A stretch of DNA of 64,000 nucleotides from an uncultured Caldilineaceae bacterium (GCA_951812725.1 OX638330.1:186001-250000); one strand, 5' to 3'; numbered from the stretch's first letter, positions 52,326 through 62,596 are shown. A program made the numbers and translations. Notes: generated by a model from the sequence alone, not told the origin.

Positions 52326-52712
52326 TTACCCGCTATTCTCGTCCGTAACTAACTCGATAATTGCCATCTCAGCCGCGTCGCCAAAACGTTTGCCCAACTT
52401 GACAACTCGCGTATACCCGCCATTCCGTTCCTCGTAGCGGGGAGCCAACTCGTCAAACACCTTCTTCGCCACCGTCTTGTCATTGAGGTACGCCACGACC
52501 TGCCGCTGCGCATGCACCCGGTCAATCTTCCCAGCAAGACCGTGCTTGGCTTTGGTGATCAGCTTCTCAGCATCGCCCCGCACAGCACGCGCCTTGGCGT
52601 GTGTAGTGGTTATCCGCTCGTGAATATAGAGTTCTCTAATCAGGCTGCGAAACAGGGCTTTGCGCTGTGCCGGCGACCGGCTCAGCTTCTTCCCCGCAAT
52701 CTGGTGTCGCAT
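52326..52712 (-). CDS. rplQ: Ribosomal protein L17
   Basis: Large-subunit protein near the exit tunnel. 128 residues; M-R-H-Q-I-A-G-K-K-L-S-R start and R-V-V-K-L-G-K-R-F-G-D-A-A-E-M-A near the end fit. The start is four bases after the rpoA stop, as in most bacteria. Confidence 0.96.
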   Translation of the reverse strand: MRHQIAGKKLSRSPAQRKALFRSLIRELYIHERITTTHAKARAVRGDAEKLITKAKHGLAGKIDRVHAQRQVVAYLNDKTVAKKVFDELAPRYEERNGGYTRVVKLGKRFGDAAEMAIIELVTDENSG

Positions 52713-52716
52713 TGTC

Positions 52717-53838
52717 CTATTCCTCCGGTAGCGGCGACAAGCTCGTCTCTTCGACGACTTCGACTGCCTCAGCCGCCTCAGCCGCTTCAGTTGTCTCCGC
52801 CGCTTCAGCTGCTACAACAGCTTCAACTGCTTCAGCCGCTTCGGCTAATATCTCTTCGTTTTCGGTTCCGTTGCCGCCACCCAGGTAGGCGCTGAGATCA
52901 ACACCCATCACATTCATGTATCCTTTCTCGCTCAGCTTCTCTACCAGCTCATCCAGCGACTTCTTGCCAAAGTTGCGGATGGCGAGCATCTCGTCCTCAC
53001 CCTTCTCCATTCGCTTTAGAATCTCACCAATCTTCGTGATGCCCGCCCGTTTCAGACAGTTATAGGCACGCACCGTCAACTCCAACTCCTCGATCGGCGC
53101 TTCGGCCACACGGCTGGGAATGCTCTCTTCCTCTTCCTCCGGCAACTCGACCATCGCCGTGCGGTCGCCGACAAACAGGCTCAGATGCTGAACAAGAATA
53201 TCAGCCGCCTGCCGCATCGAATCTTCCGGTGATATCGTACCATCGGTCCACACTTCAAGATTCAACCTGTCATAGTCCGTCTGCTGACCAATGCGCGTGC
53301 GTTCCACCCGGTAAGATGCCTTCTTTACCGGACTGAAAATCGCATCCACCGGAATCTCGCCCAGCGGCAACTGCATCCGCTCTTCAGCCGGGCTGTAACC
53401 CCGGCCCTGCTCCACCACCATCTCGATGTCAAGGTCCACTTCATTCGAGTCGGCGAACAGCAGATAAAGATCCGGGTTGACAATCTCGACTTCCGGCGGG
53501 CAATTCAAATCTCCGGCTGTCACCGGCCCTTCGTGGTACACCTCCACCGAAACGCGAACAGGTTCGGCGCTCTCGCTCCGGAATCGTATCTGCTTCACAT
53601 TCAATATCAGACGAGTGGCATCCTCCAGCACATGGTCGATTGTAGAAAACTCATGATGGACACCACTGACCGAGATTGAAGTCACTGCGGCGCCCGGTAA
53701 ACTCGACAGCAACACCCGGCGCAAGGAATTCCCTAGGGTAATCCCATAACCGCTTTCCAGCGGGCTGATCACAAAATGGCCGTAGTTGCGAGAACTGGCC
53801 TCTACTTCTATCTTCGGTAATACTAGATTGTTAAGCAA
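52717..53838 (-). CDS. rpoA: RNA polymerase alpha subunit, with extra C-terminal tail
   Basis: Dimerises to nucleate RNA polymerase assembly and contacts promoters and activators. N-terminal assembly domain (L-G-N-S-L-R-R-V-L-L near 33-42) and C-terminal domain (A-Y-N-C-L-K-R-A-G-I near 258, then N-F-G-K-K-S-L-D-E near 289) are present. At 373 residues it exceeds the usual 310-330. After residue 323 there is a roughly 50-residue Ala/Glu/Val-rich tail (A-E-A-A-E-A-V-E-type repeats). Start TTG 53838 has GGGAGG eight bases upstream; the TTG gives M-L-N-N-L-V-L-P. Gene order rpsD-rpoA-rplQ is standard. Confidence 0.95.
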   Translation of the reverse strand: MLNNLVLPKIEVEASSRNYGHFVISPLESGYGITLGNSLRRVLLSSLPGAAVTSISVSGVHHEFSTIDHVLEDATRLILNVKQIRFRSESAEPVRVSVEVYHEGPVTAGDLNCPPEVEIVNPDLYLLFADSNEVDLDIEMVVEQGRGYSPAEERMQLPLGEIPVDAIFSPVKKASYRVERTRIGQQTDYDRLNLEVWTDGTISPEDSMRQAADILVQHLSLFVGDRTAMVELPEEEEESIPSRVAEAPIEELELTVRAYNCLKRAGITKIGEILKRMEKGEDEMLAIRNFGKKSLDELVEKLSEKGYMNVMGVDLSAYLGGGNGTENEEILAEAAEAVEAVVAAEAAETTEAAEAAEAVEVVEETSLSPLPEE

Positions 53839-53962
53839 CGGCTACCCCTCCCAGCTATATTGCAGTCTCATCCAAACAACGTGTGGCGACAGACAATCGT
53901 CGTAGCCCTACCGGTTGTCAATTCAACCGACCTGTTAAGGCAACGAATCTGTACCAGGTCAG

Positions 53963-54598
53963 CTAACGACTGTAGTACTCAACGATCAACTGTTCGTTCA
54001 GGAGTACGCCAATCTCGTCTCGCTCCGGCGCCGAAGTCACCGTACCGTTAAGATTGGTCGCATCCAGACTAAGCCACGTAGGGGGGGACGCACTGCCGAG
54101 AATCTGGGCGCGCTCGCGAAAATATGTTTTGGTTCGACTCTTCTCCCGAACAGATATCAGGTCATTCGGCGACACCAAAAAGGACGGAATATTCGTCTTG
54201 CGGCCGTTTACCGCAAAGTGACCGTGACGCACCAACTGACGCGCCTGCGGCCGGCTATCGGCAAAACCAAACCGGTACACAACGTTGTCCAGCCGGCTTT
54301 CCAACAACTCCAGCAACGTGCCGCCCGTTAGACCCTTGCGCCGCGACGCTTCCCTGAAATATCGACGGAACTGCCGCTCCATCACCCCATACATGCGACG
54401 CGCCTTCTGCTTCTCGCGTAACTGAATACCGAAATCAGAAACCTTCCGACGCATTACATTGCGCCGACCTGCTTCGCCCGGTGGAAATGGACGCCGGTCA
54501 ACCGCGCATTTCGGACCGACACAGCGTTCGCCCTTCAAAAATAGCTTCTGTCCTTCTCGTCGGCAGAGTTTACAAACTGCATCTGTATATCGTGCCAT
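53963..54598 (-). CDS. rpsD: Ribosomal protein S4
   Basis: Primary 16S rRNA binder and autoregulator of the alpha operon in some bacteria. 211 residues. The N-terminal C-K-L-C plus a later C-V-G-P-K-C make a zinc-finger S4, and the S4 RNA-binding domain has R-L-D-N-V-V-Y-R and [11 protein letters not shown] 54598 has GGAGG just upstream; the longer frame starts earlier without support. Confidence 0.96.
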   Translation of the reverse strand: MARYTDAVCKLCRREGQKLFLKGERCVGPKCAVDRRPFPPGEAGRRNVMRRKVSDFGIQLREKQKARRMYGVMERQFRRYFREASRRKGLTGGTLLELLESRLDNVVYRFGFADSRPQARQLVRHGHFAVNGRKTNIPSFLVSPNDLISVREKSRTKTYFRERAQILGSASPPTWLSLDATNLNGTVTSAPERDEIGVLLNEQLIVEYYSR

Positions 54599-54946
54599 CT
54601 CTCCTCCAAGTCGACTATCGCTCGCAACCACTTGCCCTATTCAAGGCCGTGACTTAGCTTATAGTGTGCTCATTGTGTCGATTCTTTTGCCTGAAGAGTG
54701 TCCGCTTCACTGGTACATGCGCAAGCAGCATCGTCCCCCCTTGCCGGCATCCGCAGCGCATTTACTTCCCCACTGCGCGAATCCCCTACCCTAATTCTCT
54801 GCGAAAATACTCTGCACAAATACGCTTCTATGCAAAACAAGCGGCATCGCGCCAGAACACGATGCCTCTCTTCTCCCGGCAGGTGAATCCCGTTGTCGCG
54901 CAACCCCTCCAACCGCAATTCCTGGAGCTGCGCCGCGCAAGCTTTC
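54599..54946. other. Gap between rpsK and rpsD, no gene seen
   Basis: About 350 bp inside the ribosomal operon, unusually long for these tightly packed genes. No conserved small ORF or clear hairpin; it could hold an internal promoter for rpsD-rpoA. Confidence 0.4.
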
Positions 54947-55351
54947 CTAAACTCTTCGCTTGCTCGGGGGACGCACCCCGTTATGTGGTATTGGCGTTAT
55001 GTCGGCTATCGACGTAACCGTCAAACCGGCCGGATTCAATGCCCGCAACGCACTCTCGCGGCCAGGCCCCGGCCCCTTGATAAATACCTCGACCTCACGC
55101 ATATTGAAGTCACTCACCGCTTGGCGAGCCGCCGCCGCTGCCGCAAGCTGGGCCGCAAACGGCGTACTCTTGCGGCTCCCCTTGAAACCGGCCGTGCCCG
55201 AACTGGCCCAACACAGGACCTCCCCAGTGGGATCGGTGACCGTGATAATAGTATTGTTAAATGTGGCGCGGACATGGATCTGCCCGCTCGGCACGAGTTT
55301 CCTCTCGCGACGCGTCGATCGACTACCCCGGCGGCGTTGTGTTCGAGCCAT
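54947..55351 (-). CDS. rpsK: Ribosomal protein S11
   Basis: Platform protein of the small subunit, near the 3' end of 16S rRNA. 134 residues. [15 protein letters not shown] and [10 protein letters not shown] near the end are diagnostic. N-terminus is arginine rich. It lies between rpsM and rpsD; a roughly 350-bp gap before rpsD holds no other gene I can support. Confidence 0.96.
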   Translation of the reverse strand: MARTQRRRGSRSTRRERKLVPSGQIHVRATFNNTIITVTDPTGEVLCWASSGTAGFKGSRKSTPFAAQLAAAAAARQAVSDFNMREVEVFIKGPGPGRESALRALNPAGLTVTSIADITPIPHNGVRPPSKRRV

Positions 55352-55408
55352 CGTTTCTCCTTAACCTGATGTTCCTGCCGAAATTCCGGCAGCAGCGACC
55401 ATCTGTCG

Positions 55409-55786
55409 CTACTTGCGCGCCCGCTTCTTGCCGGCAACCGTCTTCTTTATGCCGCGGCGTGTGCGAGCATTGGTGCGCGTGCGCTGGCCGCGGCTCGGAA
55501 GGTTGCGGCGATGACGCAATCCCCGATAGCTGCCGATTTCCATGAGACGCTTGATGTTCATGTTCACTTCGCGCCGCAAATCACCCTCGACGCGACAGTT
55601 GCGCTCTATGTAATCCCGCAACGCCGCCAATTCATTCGTGTCCAGGTCCTTGACGCGTTTGTCTTCGTCAATCCCCGTCGATTCAAGAATCTCCTTGCTG
55701 ACCGACCGGCCGACGCCATAAATGTAGGTTAGGGCAATTACGACCCGCTTATCTCGAGGAATGTCGACGCCTGCGATACGTGCCAT
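55409..55786 (-). CDS. rpsM: Ribosomal protein S13
   Basis: Head protein contacting tRNA and the central bridge. 125 residues. A-R-I-A-G-V-D-I-P start, Y-I-Y-G-V-G-R and the [22 protein letters not shown] end are typical. ATG 55786 has GGAGGGA upstream. Confidence 0.96.
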   Translation of the reverse strand: MARIAGVDIPRDKRVVIALTYIYGVGRSVSKEILESTGIDEDKRVKDLDTNELAALRDYIERNCRVEGDLRREVNMNIKRLMEIGSYRGLRHRRNLPSRGQRTRTNARTRRGIKKTVAGKKRARK

Positions 55787-55805
55787 TGCTTTCCCTCCTG
55801 AGTGC

Positions 55806-55919
55806 CTATCCTTGCCGTTGCTTGTGTTTGGGGTTTTGACAAATCACGTACACAACCCCCCGCCTCCGTACAACCGAACACTTTTCGCACATCTTCTTGA
55901 CCGAAGGCCGCACTTTCAT
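55806..55919 (-). CDS. rpmJ: Ribosomal protein L36
   Basis: A 37-residue protein that is easily missed: [14 protein letters not shown], then [18 protein letters not shown]11, C14, C27 and H32 form the zinc ribbon, so this is the zinc-binding form. It lies between map and rpsM. There is no infA gene between map and rpmJ; only 52 bases separate them. Confidence 0.93.
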   Translation of the reverse strand: MKVRPSVKKMCEKCSVVRRRGVVYVICQNPKHKQRQG

Positions 55920-55971
55920 CTTTTTGTCCCTCTCTTAAGTCGTAACGCAATTCCACGAGTGTATCACAAAG

Positions 55972-56820
55972 CTATAAGAGCGTCAATATCTCAGGGCCTC
56001 TATTGGTGACGGCTACCGTATGCTCGAAATGGGCGCTCAGGCTGTGATCTTCACTGATTACGGTCCACTTGTCCTTCAGCGTCTCCGTCCGCCACGTACC
56101 CATCTGCACCATCGGCTCTATCGCAATCACCAACCCAGGGCTTAATGCAACCCTGCCGTCCGTGTCATCCGATACATAATTCAACACTTGCGGCCCTTCA
56201 TGCATCGACCGGCCCACACCGTGGCCAGTATACTCCCGTACGACGTGAAAACCACTCGGCTCTACACTCTTCTGCACCGCCGAACTGATATCCAGTACAC
56301 AACCGCCCGCCCGAATCGCATCAATGCCGGCCGTTAGACTTGCCTCCGTTACCTGCAACAGGCGTTCAGCCGCCGGGTCAATCTCGCCTACCGGATATGT
56401 CCAGCCACTGTCTCCCACAAAGCCGCGATGAAAAACCCCTACATCGATGCTGATTATGTCGCCCTCTTGCAATACCCGCGCCTGATTCGGAATGCCATGC
56501 ACCAGCTCCTCATTGATGCTCGTGCATATATTGGCCGGATAGCCTCGATAGCCGAGAAAACTTGACTTCGCATTGTGGCTGTGAATAATCCCGGCCGCCA
56601 GCTCGTCCAAATCCAACGTGCTTATGCCTGGCCCGATCGCCTCTCGAAATGCCTGATGAACCCTGGCAACAATGCGGCCTGCTTCCCGCATAATCTGAAT
56701 CTCGCGCGGGCTCTTGTGAATAGGCGCCGGACGTTCCTGCTCCTGCCTGGCCTTGATCCGGCCCCGCCCATTCCGGCGCAGCCGGCGCCTGAATTTCATC
56801 ATCATGCTTTCGCCGTTCAT
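55972..56820 (-). CDS. map: Methionine aminopeptidase, type I
   Basis: Removes the initiator methionine from nascent proteins. Metal ligands are seen as D in I-S-I-D-V-G-V and D in G-D-S-G-W, H in G-H-G-V-G-R, E in A-I-E-P and E in F-E-H-T. An arginine-rich N-terminal extension of about 35 residues precedes the catalytic domain (I-H-K-S-P-R-E-I), so it could bind the ribosome. ATG 56820 or the ATGs at 56805 are possible starts; GTG 56856 is less likely. Fourth gene after secY-adk. Confidence 0.92.
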   Translation of the reverse strand: MNGESMMMKFRRRLRRNGRGRIKARQEQERPAPIHKSPREIQIMREAGRIVARVHQAFREAIGPGISTLDLDELAAGIIHSHNAKSSFLGYRGYPANICTSINEELVHGIPNQARVLQEGDIISIDVGVFHRGFVGDSGWTYPVGEIDPAAERLLQVTEASLTAGIDAIRAGGCVLDISSAVQKSVEPSGFHVVREYTGHGVGRSMHEGPQVLNYVSDDTDGRVALSPGLVIAIEPMVQMGTWRTETLKDKWTVISEDHSLSAHFEHTVAVTNRGPEILTLL

Positions 56821-56859
56821 CTTGCACTTGCAGTCGCCGGCATTCGGGCCGCGCACCGA

Positions 56860-57546
56860 TCAGACCGACAGGGCGCTCCCCGCCGTCTCAATATTATTGG
56901 CTGCTAAAACTGCCACCAGCTGCTCCTGCATCTCCTCGATCGGCTTTGCGCCATCGATATTTACCAGAAGTCCCTTGGCGAAATAGTATCCAATCAGAGG
57001 CGACGTCTGCTTGTAATAGATATACAACCGATTCTGGACCGTCTCCGGCTTATCGTCATTCCGCTGGTACAATTCACCGCCGCAACTGTCACATCCCTCG
57101 CCGCGCGCAGGATTAAACGTCAAGTGATAAACACGGTCGCAGTTACGGCAAACCCGCCGCCCTGTGATCCGCATAGTCACCACATCGTCTTCCAGCTGGA
57201 ACATCGGCACCAGGTCAATGCCGCCGAATTCCGCCGTCATCCCGTCCAGCGCCTCAGCCTGAAGGAGATTTCGTGGAAAACCATCCAGAATCGCGCCCCG
57301 TGCGGCATCCTCTTCGGCCAGGCGAGCTTCCACCATCCGAATCGTCACCTCGTCGGGCACCAATTCACCCTTATCGTAGTAGCTCTTGGCCAGCTGCCCG
57401 AGCTCCGTCTCGTTATTCAGGTTGTACCGGAAGATCTCGCCCGTCGAAATCTGCGGAATGCCCAACTTCTCCTGCAATAGCTGGGCCTGCGTGCCCTTGC
57501 CGGCCCCCGGCGCTCCCAACAACACCAGATAAATGCGGTCGCTCAT
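56860..57546 (-). CDS. adk: Adenylate kinase (zinc-type)
   Basis: Converts AMP and ATP to ADP. P-loop G-A-P-G-A-G-K-G-T (11-19) and the LID domain with C-R-N-C and C-D-S-C, four cysteines that bind zinc. G-F-P-R and R-I-T-G-R are also seen. 228 residues. ATG 57546 (M-S-D-R-I-Y) is the likely start. Downstream of secY and upstream of map, as is standard. Confidence 0.96.
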   Translation of the reverse strand: MSDRIYLVLLGAPGAGKGTQAQLLQEKLGIPQISTGEIFRYNLNNETELGQLAKSYYDKGELVPDEVTIRMVEARLAEEDAARGAILDGFPRNLLQAEALDGMTAEFGGIDLVPMFQLEDDVVTMRITGRRVCRNCDRVYHLTFNPARGEGCDSCGGELYQRNDDKPETVQNRLYIYYKQTSPLIGYYFAKGLLVNIDGAKPIEEMQEQLVAVLAANNIETAGSALSV

Positions 57547-57581
57547 CAACACCAAGTCCTTGCGCTGTAATAAATGGGAGG

Positions 57582-58919
57582 CTAACGGATAAAGCCCTCG
57601 TAGTTGCGCATCATCAACTGCGCCTCAATCTGCTTCATCGTGTCCAGCACCACACCCACGACAATAAGGAGACCCGTGCTGCTGATAATCAGCGTATTGA
57701 AGCTGCCAACACCGCCCCCGAATACCAAGCCCGCCAGGAAGGGCAGCACCGCAACCAAGCCCAGAAAAAGCGCCCCGACCAGCGTTATGCGCCCTAACAC
57801 ACTGTTCAAATACTGCTCTGTGCGCGGACCAGGCCGGATGCCGGGAATAAATCCCCCTTGCTTCTGCAACGTGTCGGGAAGATTCTGTTGCCGGAACATG
57901 ATGTCGGTATAAAAATACGTGAACGCAACCGTCAACATGAAGTAGATCAACCAGTACAGAAAGTTCTGTGGACTGAACGAAGTGAAAAAGAAATTCGCCA
58001 CAGTGCCAATCCAATCACTGCGAAGAATAAAGTATGATGCCATTGTGTTCGGCAATATCAGCAGACTCTGGGCAAAAATCAGCGGAATCATACCGGCCGT
58101 GTTCACCCGCATCGGCACATAGGTACTCTGCCCGCCGACCATCATCAGTCGGTTGCCCCGCATCGTCCGCACCCGCTTGCCATACTGCACAGGAATCCTG
58201 CGCTGGCCCTCCTGTACCCAAACAATCAGCGCAACCGTCAAAACCGTAATAACGCTGAATATCACCAACTGTGTGATTCCCTGCTGCCCCAGCAGCCGCA
58301 CCTGATTCGGCGCCGAAGCGACAATGCCGGCAAATATGATCAACGAAACACCGTTGCCAATGCCTTGCTCAGTCAGTAGCTCTCCCATCCACATGGCCAA
58401 CATTGTGCCGGCAGTCAAACTGATCAGAATGGTAAGCGAAGGCAACAGCGCCTCACCCGTGAAGCCCCAATTCTCGAGAACAGCCCCTGTTGCCGCCCCG
58501 CCCACCGGACGACTAAGCAGCGTCGCCTGGCCGAAAGCCTGCAAAATCGCCAGGGGAACCGTCATATAATGCGTGTAGCGATTCAGCTGCTGCCGGCCCT
58601 GTTCACCCTCCCGGCTCAACTCCTCCAACTGGGGCACTATCGGCGTCAACAACTGCATGATGATCGTGGCGGTAATATAAGGATAAACACCCATCGCCAT
58701 CACGCTGAACTGGGCCAGCGCGCCGCCGCTGAAAAAGTTCAACAGGCTCAGAAGAATGTTCTGATCCGTCGAACGAAATATCTGATCCAGCACCTCGCGA
58801 TTGACGCCGGGAAGAGGTATATGCGCAGCCAGTCGGTAGGCGACCAGAATCAGAAACGTGTAGAGCAGTTTCTGACGCAGGTCTGGCAAACGAAAGGCAT
58901 TGCGAACGGCTTCGAGCAT
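57582..58919 (-). CDS. secY: Protein translocase subunit SecY
   Basis: Core of the protein-export channel. 445 residues with ten helices. Y-R-L-A-A-H-I-P-L-P-G-V near the N-terminus, the cytoplasmic loop with R-R-I-P-V-Q-Y-G-K-R, I-P-L-I-F-A-Q-S-L and G-F-I-P-G-I-R-P-G in the last loop are conserved. Follows rplO. Confidence 0.97.
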   Translation of the reverse strand: MLEAVRNAFRLPDLRQKLLYTFLILVAYRLAAHIPLPGVNREVLDQIFRSTDQNILLSLLNFFSGGALAQFSVMAMGVYPYITATIIMQLLTPIVPQLEELSREGEQGRQQLNRYTHYMTVPLAILQAFGQATLLSRPVGGAATGAVLENWGFTGEALLPSLTILISLTAGTMLAMWMGELLTEQGIGNGVSLIIFAGIVASAPNQVRLLGQQGITQLVIFSVITVLTVALIVWVQEGQRRIPVQYGKRVRTMRGNRLMMVGGQSTYVPMRVNTAGMIPLIFAQSLLILPNTMASYFILRSDWIGTVANFFFTSFSPQNFLYWLIYFMLTVAFTYFYTDIMFRQQNLPDTLQKQGGFIPGIRPGPRTEQYLNSVLGRITLVGALFLGLVAVLPFLAGLVFGGGVGSFNTLIISSTGLLIVVGVVLDTMKQIEAQLMMRNYEGFIR

Positions 58920-58988
58920 AAAAATTCTCCGGTAGAGATCCGACCGGGCCTGGCCGCCTCTTCAGGCGCCATCCCGGCCTCCCTACAG

Positions 58989-59468
58989 CTAAGACCGTGG
59001 CATATTCTTGTTAACTGCAAAGGGCAGAATTTCAACCGAACCACCCGCGGCCTCTACCTTCTCCCGCGCGCTCTTGCTGATTCGATGCACTTGCAGATGG
59101 AGAGCCTTGTCTATCTCTCCCCGCGCCAGAACGACTACAGGCTGCTTGCTGTCTCCCAAAAGTCCCGTGTCGAATAGCGACGCAGGCGTCACCTGCGCAT
59201 CAGCCTCAAAACGCTCGCCCATCTTATCGAGATTCACCGGCGTGTAGGTCACTTTGAAGCGGTTGACGAAGCCGCGCATCTTGGGCAGCCGTCGAAGAAA
59301 GCTTAACTGCCCACCTTCAAACCCCTGCCGGACACCACCGCCCGAGCGGGCATTCTGGCCCTTGGTGCCCCGCCCGGCCGTCTTGCCCCGCCCGGAGCCG
59401 GTGCCGCGACCTACTCGTTTCCTGTTTCGGGTTGCGCCCTCATCGGGGCGTAATTCATGCAGTTTCAT
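58989..59468 (-). CDS. rplO: Ribosomal protein L15
   Basis: Large-subunit assembly protein. 159 residues. [24 protein letters not shown] and G-F-E-G-G-Q are diagnostic. Between rpmD and secY. Confidence 0.96.
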   Translation of the reverse strand: MKLHELRPDEGATRNRKRVGRGTGSGRGKTAGRGTKGQNARSGGGVRQGFEGGQLSFLRRLPKMRGFVNRFKVTYTPVNLDKMGERFEADAQVTPASLFDTGLLGDSKQPVVVLARGEIDKALHLQVHRISKSAREKVEAAGGSVEILPFAVNKNMPRS

Positions 59469-59541
59469 ATTCTCTATATCCCAGCCAAATGGAAAAGGCC
59501 GCCTCTGCTCGTAACTGCCCCGGGCCTTCTGCTCCGCCCGT

Positions 59542-59733
59542 TTAAGCCTCTATCTCTTCCACCACCTCAACAAGATGAGAAACTTTGGCGATCATCCCTC
59601 GAATCGTCGGACTGTCAGACTTCTCGACGGTCTGATTTATCTTTTTCAGCCCCAGGGCGTGTACAGTGGCCTTCTGGCGTTTGTTATAACCAATCGGACT
59701 CTTCTTCAGCTTTACAGTGATCGTCTTTTCCAT
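59542..59733 (-). CDS. rpmD: Ribosomal protein L30
   Basis: 63 residues. K-I-T-V-K-L-type start ([15 protein letters not shown]), then [13 protein letters not shown] 59733 is four bases past the rpsE stop; the longer frame has no conservation. Confidence 0.93.
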   Translation of the reverse strand: MEKTITVKLKKSPIGYNKRQKATVHALGLKKINQTVEKSDSPTIRGMIAKVSHLVEVVEEIEA

Positions 59734-59737
59734 AGGT

Positions 59738-60280
59738 CTAATCTTCCTGGTACCAGAAGGGACGCAATTTCTCAGGATCAACCCCCCGCCGTTGCGCCTC
59801 GACTCTATAGTCTTGCAGCTGCTTCAGCGACGCGAAAGTCGCCTGCACAACATTCAAAATATTGTCGCTCCCCAATGACTTGGACAAAATGTCCTTCACG
59901 CCCGCAGCCTCTACCACAGCGCGCACGCCGCCGCCGGCAATCACACCGGTGCCAGGACTGGCCGGTCTCAACAACACTTCGCCGGCGCCAAACCTGGCTT
60001 GGCTCGCATGAGGAATCGTCGTACCCAGCAGATTCACATCCACCATCGTTTTGCGGGCAGTCTCACTCGCTTTGCGAATAGCGTCCGGAACCTCGCGCGC
60101 CTTACCTACCCCTACGCCAACGCGCCCATTGTTGTCCCCAACGACCACCACCGCGCGAAAAGCAAACCGGCGGCCACCCTTCACCACCTTGGCCGTTCGC
60201 GCGATATGAACGACCTTCTCATCCAGTTCGTCCTTCTCTTCTTCCTGCTCGCGGTCCCGTCGACGGTCTCGACGTCCCAT
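59738..60280 (-). CDS. rpsE: Ribosomal protein S5
   Basis: Decoding-fidelity protein of the small subunit. 180 residues. [23 protein letters not shown] and G-S-D-N-I-L-N are characteristic. It has an N-terminal Arg/Glu-rich lead ([10 protein letters not shown]) longer than in E. coli. Confidence 0.96.
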   Translation of the reverse strand: MGRRDRRRDREQEEEKDELDEKVVHIARTAKVVKGGRRFAFRAVVVVGDNNGRVGVGVGKAREVPDAIRKASETARKTMVDVNLLGTTIPHASQARFGAGEVLLRPASPGTGVIAGGGVRAVVEAAGVKDILSKSLGSDNILNVVQATFASLKQLQDYRVEAQRRGVDPEKLRPFWYQED

Positions 60281-60301
60281 TTCCCTCTCTCCTTGCTCGT
60301 T

Positions 60302-60667
60302 TTAGAAGACGAGACCACCCTCTCGACTGCCATCGGCCACCGCCTTCACGCGGCCGTGATAGCGGTACCCGCCGCGATCGAAAACCACCTGCTCAATTCC
60401 GGCCGCCTTGGCCCGTTCAGCAACGACTTTGCCGATCTCCTCCGCCTGCTGCACCTTCAGCTTATCGGCCAGAACCTCTTGCAGGCCGGCTTCCAATGTC
60501 GAGGCCGACACAATCGTATGCCCGGCCTGGTCGTCGATGACCTGCACGCTGATGTTCTTCAAACTGCGATATACATTCAATCGCGGCCGCATCGCCGTCC
60601 CCGAAACCTTGCGGCGTACCCGCATATGCCGGCGTTTTCGCGCTCTCGTCCGTGTCTGATTCGCCAT
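60302..60667 (-). CDS. rplR: Ribosomal protein L18
   Basis: 5S rRNA-binding protein. 121 residues. [18 protein letters not shown], and [13 protein letters not shown] near the end are typical. Confidence 0.95.
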   Translation of the reverse strand: MANQTRTRARKRRHMRVRRKVSGTAMRPRLNVYRSLKNISVQVIDDQAGHTIVSASTLEAGLQEVLADKLKVQQAEEIGKVVAERAKAAGIEQVVFDRGGYRYHGRVKAVADGSREGGLVF

Positions 60668-60688
60668 AATCCTCTACTCCTCGCGCAG

Positions 60689-61249
60689 TTATGCTGCTAT
60701 TGCGCCGGCACCGGCCTTGCCTGCCTTGGAACGCACATATTCGCCTTGATAACGAATACCCTTGCCCTTGTACGGCTCCGGCGGGCGCTCCTTGCGTATC
60801 TTTGCAGCCAGTTCACCAACCTTCTGCTTGCTGATACCCGATATCGTCACCGTCCGCCCATCTCGAGACACCTCAAACAAAATATCCGGCGTGGGCGGCG
60901 CATACTCTACCGGATGACTCTTCCCAACCTGCAATAACAGGTTCTCACCCTCCTGCTGCGCACGGTAACCAACTCCGTGAATCTCCAGAGTCCTCCGGAA
61001 ACCATCAGTCACCCCCACCACCATGTTATGGAGCAACGATCTCGTCAGGCCATGAATAGCGCGATGGTGGCGCTGGTCGGTCGGCCGGGTGACAACAATC
61101 TCGCCATTCTCTCTCGAGAACTTCATATCCCGATTGAAAGTCTGGCTGAGTTCCCCTTTTGGGCCTTTCACCGTAATCAGGTTGCCCGCCACTATATCAA
61201 CCGTCACTCCGGCAGGCACCGGAACCGGCATCTTCCCGATTCGCGACAT
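60689..61249 (-). CDS. rplF: Ribosomal protein L6
   Basis: Large-subunit protein near the factor-binding site. 186 residues. S-R-I-G-K-M-P-V-P-V-P, V-K-G-P-K-G-E-L, and the C-terminal E-P-Y-K-G-K-G-I-R-Y near 157-166 are conserved. Confidence 0.96.
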   Translation of the reverse strand: MSRIGKMPVPVPAGVTVDIVAGNLITVKGPKGELSQTFNRDMKFSRENGEIVVTRPTDQRHHRAIHGLTRSLLHNMVVGVTDGFRRTLEIHGVGYRAQQEGENLLLQVGKSHPVEYAPPTPDILFEVSRDGRTVTISGISKQKVGELAAKIRKERPPEPYKGKGIRYQGEYVRSKAGKAGAGAIAA

Positions 61250-61264
61250 TTTCTCCTCCCAACA

Positions 61265-61660
61265 CTACCAAATGTTACACATTATCTCGCCGCCAACCTG
61301 TTCACGACGGGCCTGGCTTCCACTCATTACACCTTTCGGTGTCGAGACAATATTAATCCCCAGTCCACTTCGCACCAGGGGAATATTTCGATATCCCGTA
61401 TACGTCCGCCGACCAGGCCGGCTCACCCGCTCTATCCCGGATATTACCGGTTGCCCCTTGTCCGAATACTTCATCCCAATGATCAGATTCGGTCGGGCCT
61501 TGTCAGCAGTCACCGAATACCCACTGATGAAGCCCTCCTCCGCCAGAATCTTAGCGAGCGCGACCTTCGCCCTGGAACTGGGCATCACCGCACGCCGGTG
61601 CCTGGAGTTCGACGAGTTGCGGACCCGCGTCAGAAAGTCCGCGATTGGATCGGTCATCAT
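61265..61660 (-). CDS. rpsH: Ribosomal protein S8
   Basis: Central-domain 16S binder. 131 residues. M-T-D-P-I-A-D-F-L-T-R-V-R-N near the start and S-T-P-K-G-V-M-S-G near the end. Two consecutive ATGs (61660, 61657) are possible; GAGGAAG precedes them. Confidence 0.95.
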   Translation of the reverse strand: MMTDPIADFLTRVRNSSNSRHRRAVMPSSRAKVALAKILAEEGFISGYSVTADKARPNLIIGMKYSDKGQPVISGIERVSRPGRRTYTGYRNIPLVRSGLGINIVSTPKGVMSGSQARREQVGGEIMCNIW

Positions 61661-61738
61661 AACCAAAGCTTCCTCTTGATTCTTGCAGCGCAACTGCTCC
61701 CAACAATTATGGCAGCAGCCCCGCAGTTATCGGTTCGG

Positions 61739-61921
61739 CTACCAGCTGGACTTGACTACGCCCGGCAGATTGCCATGTAGGGCCTCTCGACGAAAACAGA
61801 TGCGGCAAAGACCAAAACGGCGCATGAACGCCCGCGGACGACCACACTTCGTGCAGCGGTTGCGCACACGTACTTCATACTTCCGTTTAGTCTCCCGCGA
61901 AACTATACTTTTCTTAGCCAC
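61739..61921 (-). CDS. rpsN: Ribosomal protein S14, zinc-type
   Basis: 60 residues, the short zinc-binding form with C-T-K-C and C-R-I-C. M-A-K-K-S and the C-terminal [10 protein letters not shown] fit. It lies between rplE and rpsH. Confidence 0.95.
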   Translation of the reverse strand: MAKKSIVSRETKRKYEVRVRNRCTKCGRPRAFMRRFGLCRICFRREALHGNLPGVVKSSW

Positions 61922-61957
61922 AGACCGTATTCTCCTTCATCTTCGTAGCCGGTTTCT

Positions 61958-62530
61958 CTATCGCCGTTGGAACGGCATGTCCATCATGGCCAGCAGCCGC
62001 CGACCCTCTTCATCAGTATCAGCCGTGGTAACAACCGTTACTTCCATCCCTCGAACCTTGTCAATCTCGTCATAGTCGATCTCCGGAAAGATCAACTGCT
62101 CACGCAGGCCCAGGCTGTAGTTGCCCCGACCATCGAAAGAATCAGGCGAAATGCCGCGAAAATCCCGCTGCGCCGGCAACGCTATGCTGATCAGACGGTC
62201 AAGAAAATCCCACATCCGCCGACCCCGCAGCGTTACCTTCACCCCAATCGGCATCCCTTCCCGCAGCTTGAATACCGCAATCGACTTGCGCGCCCGCGTT
62301 ACAATCGGCCTCTGTCCCGTGATAATCGTCAGATCATGGCTGGCGCGGTCAATCGTCTTACCATCCGTGATCGCCTCTCCCATGCCAATGTTTACGCTGA
62401 TCTTGTCAACCCTGGGCACCTGCAGGAGGTTCGTATAACCGAATTCCGTCATCAGCGCCGGGGCAATCTCACTGTCAAATCGTTCCTTCAGCCGGGGCTT
62501 CTGTGCCGTCATTCCGTTCGCTTCACTCAT
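61958..62530 (-). CDS. rplE: Ribosomal protein L5
   Basis: Binds 5S rRNA and contacts the P-site tRNA. About 190 residues. [28 protein letters not shown] and R-D-F-R-G-I near the end. ATG 62530 has a GGAG site; the longer frame is unsupported. Confidence 0.95.
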   Translation of the reverse strand: MSEANGMTAQKPRLKERFDSEIAPALMTEFGYTNLLQVPRVDKISVNIGMGEAITDGKTIDRASHDLTIITGQRPIVTRARKSIAVFKLREGMPIGVKVTLRGRRMWDFLDRLISIALPAQRDFRGISPDSFDGRGNYSLGLREQLIFPEIDYDEIDKVRGMEVTVVTTADTDEEGRRLLAMMDMPFQRR

Positions 62531-62596
62531 CGCTCTCCACTCCTCGCCCGCAAACACCGCCTGCAGCGGCATCGGGCCGTCCATCTGTCCGTTTAA

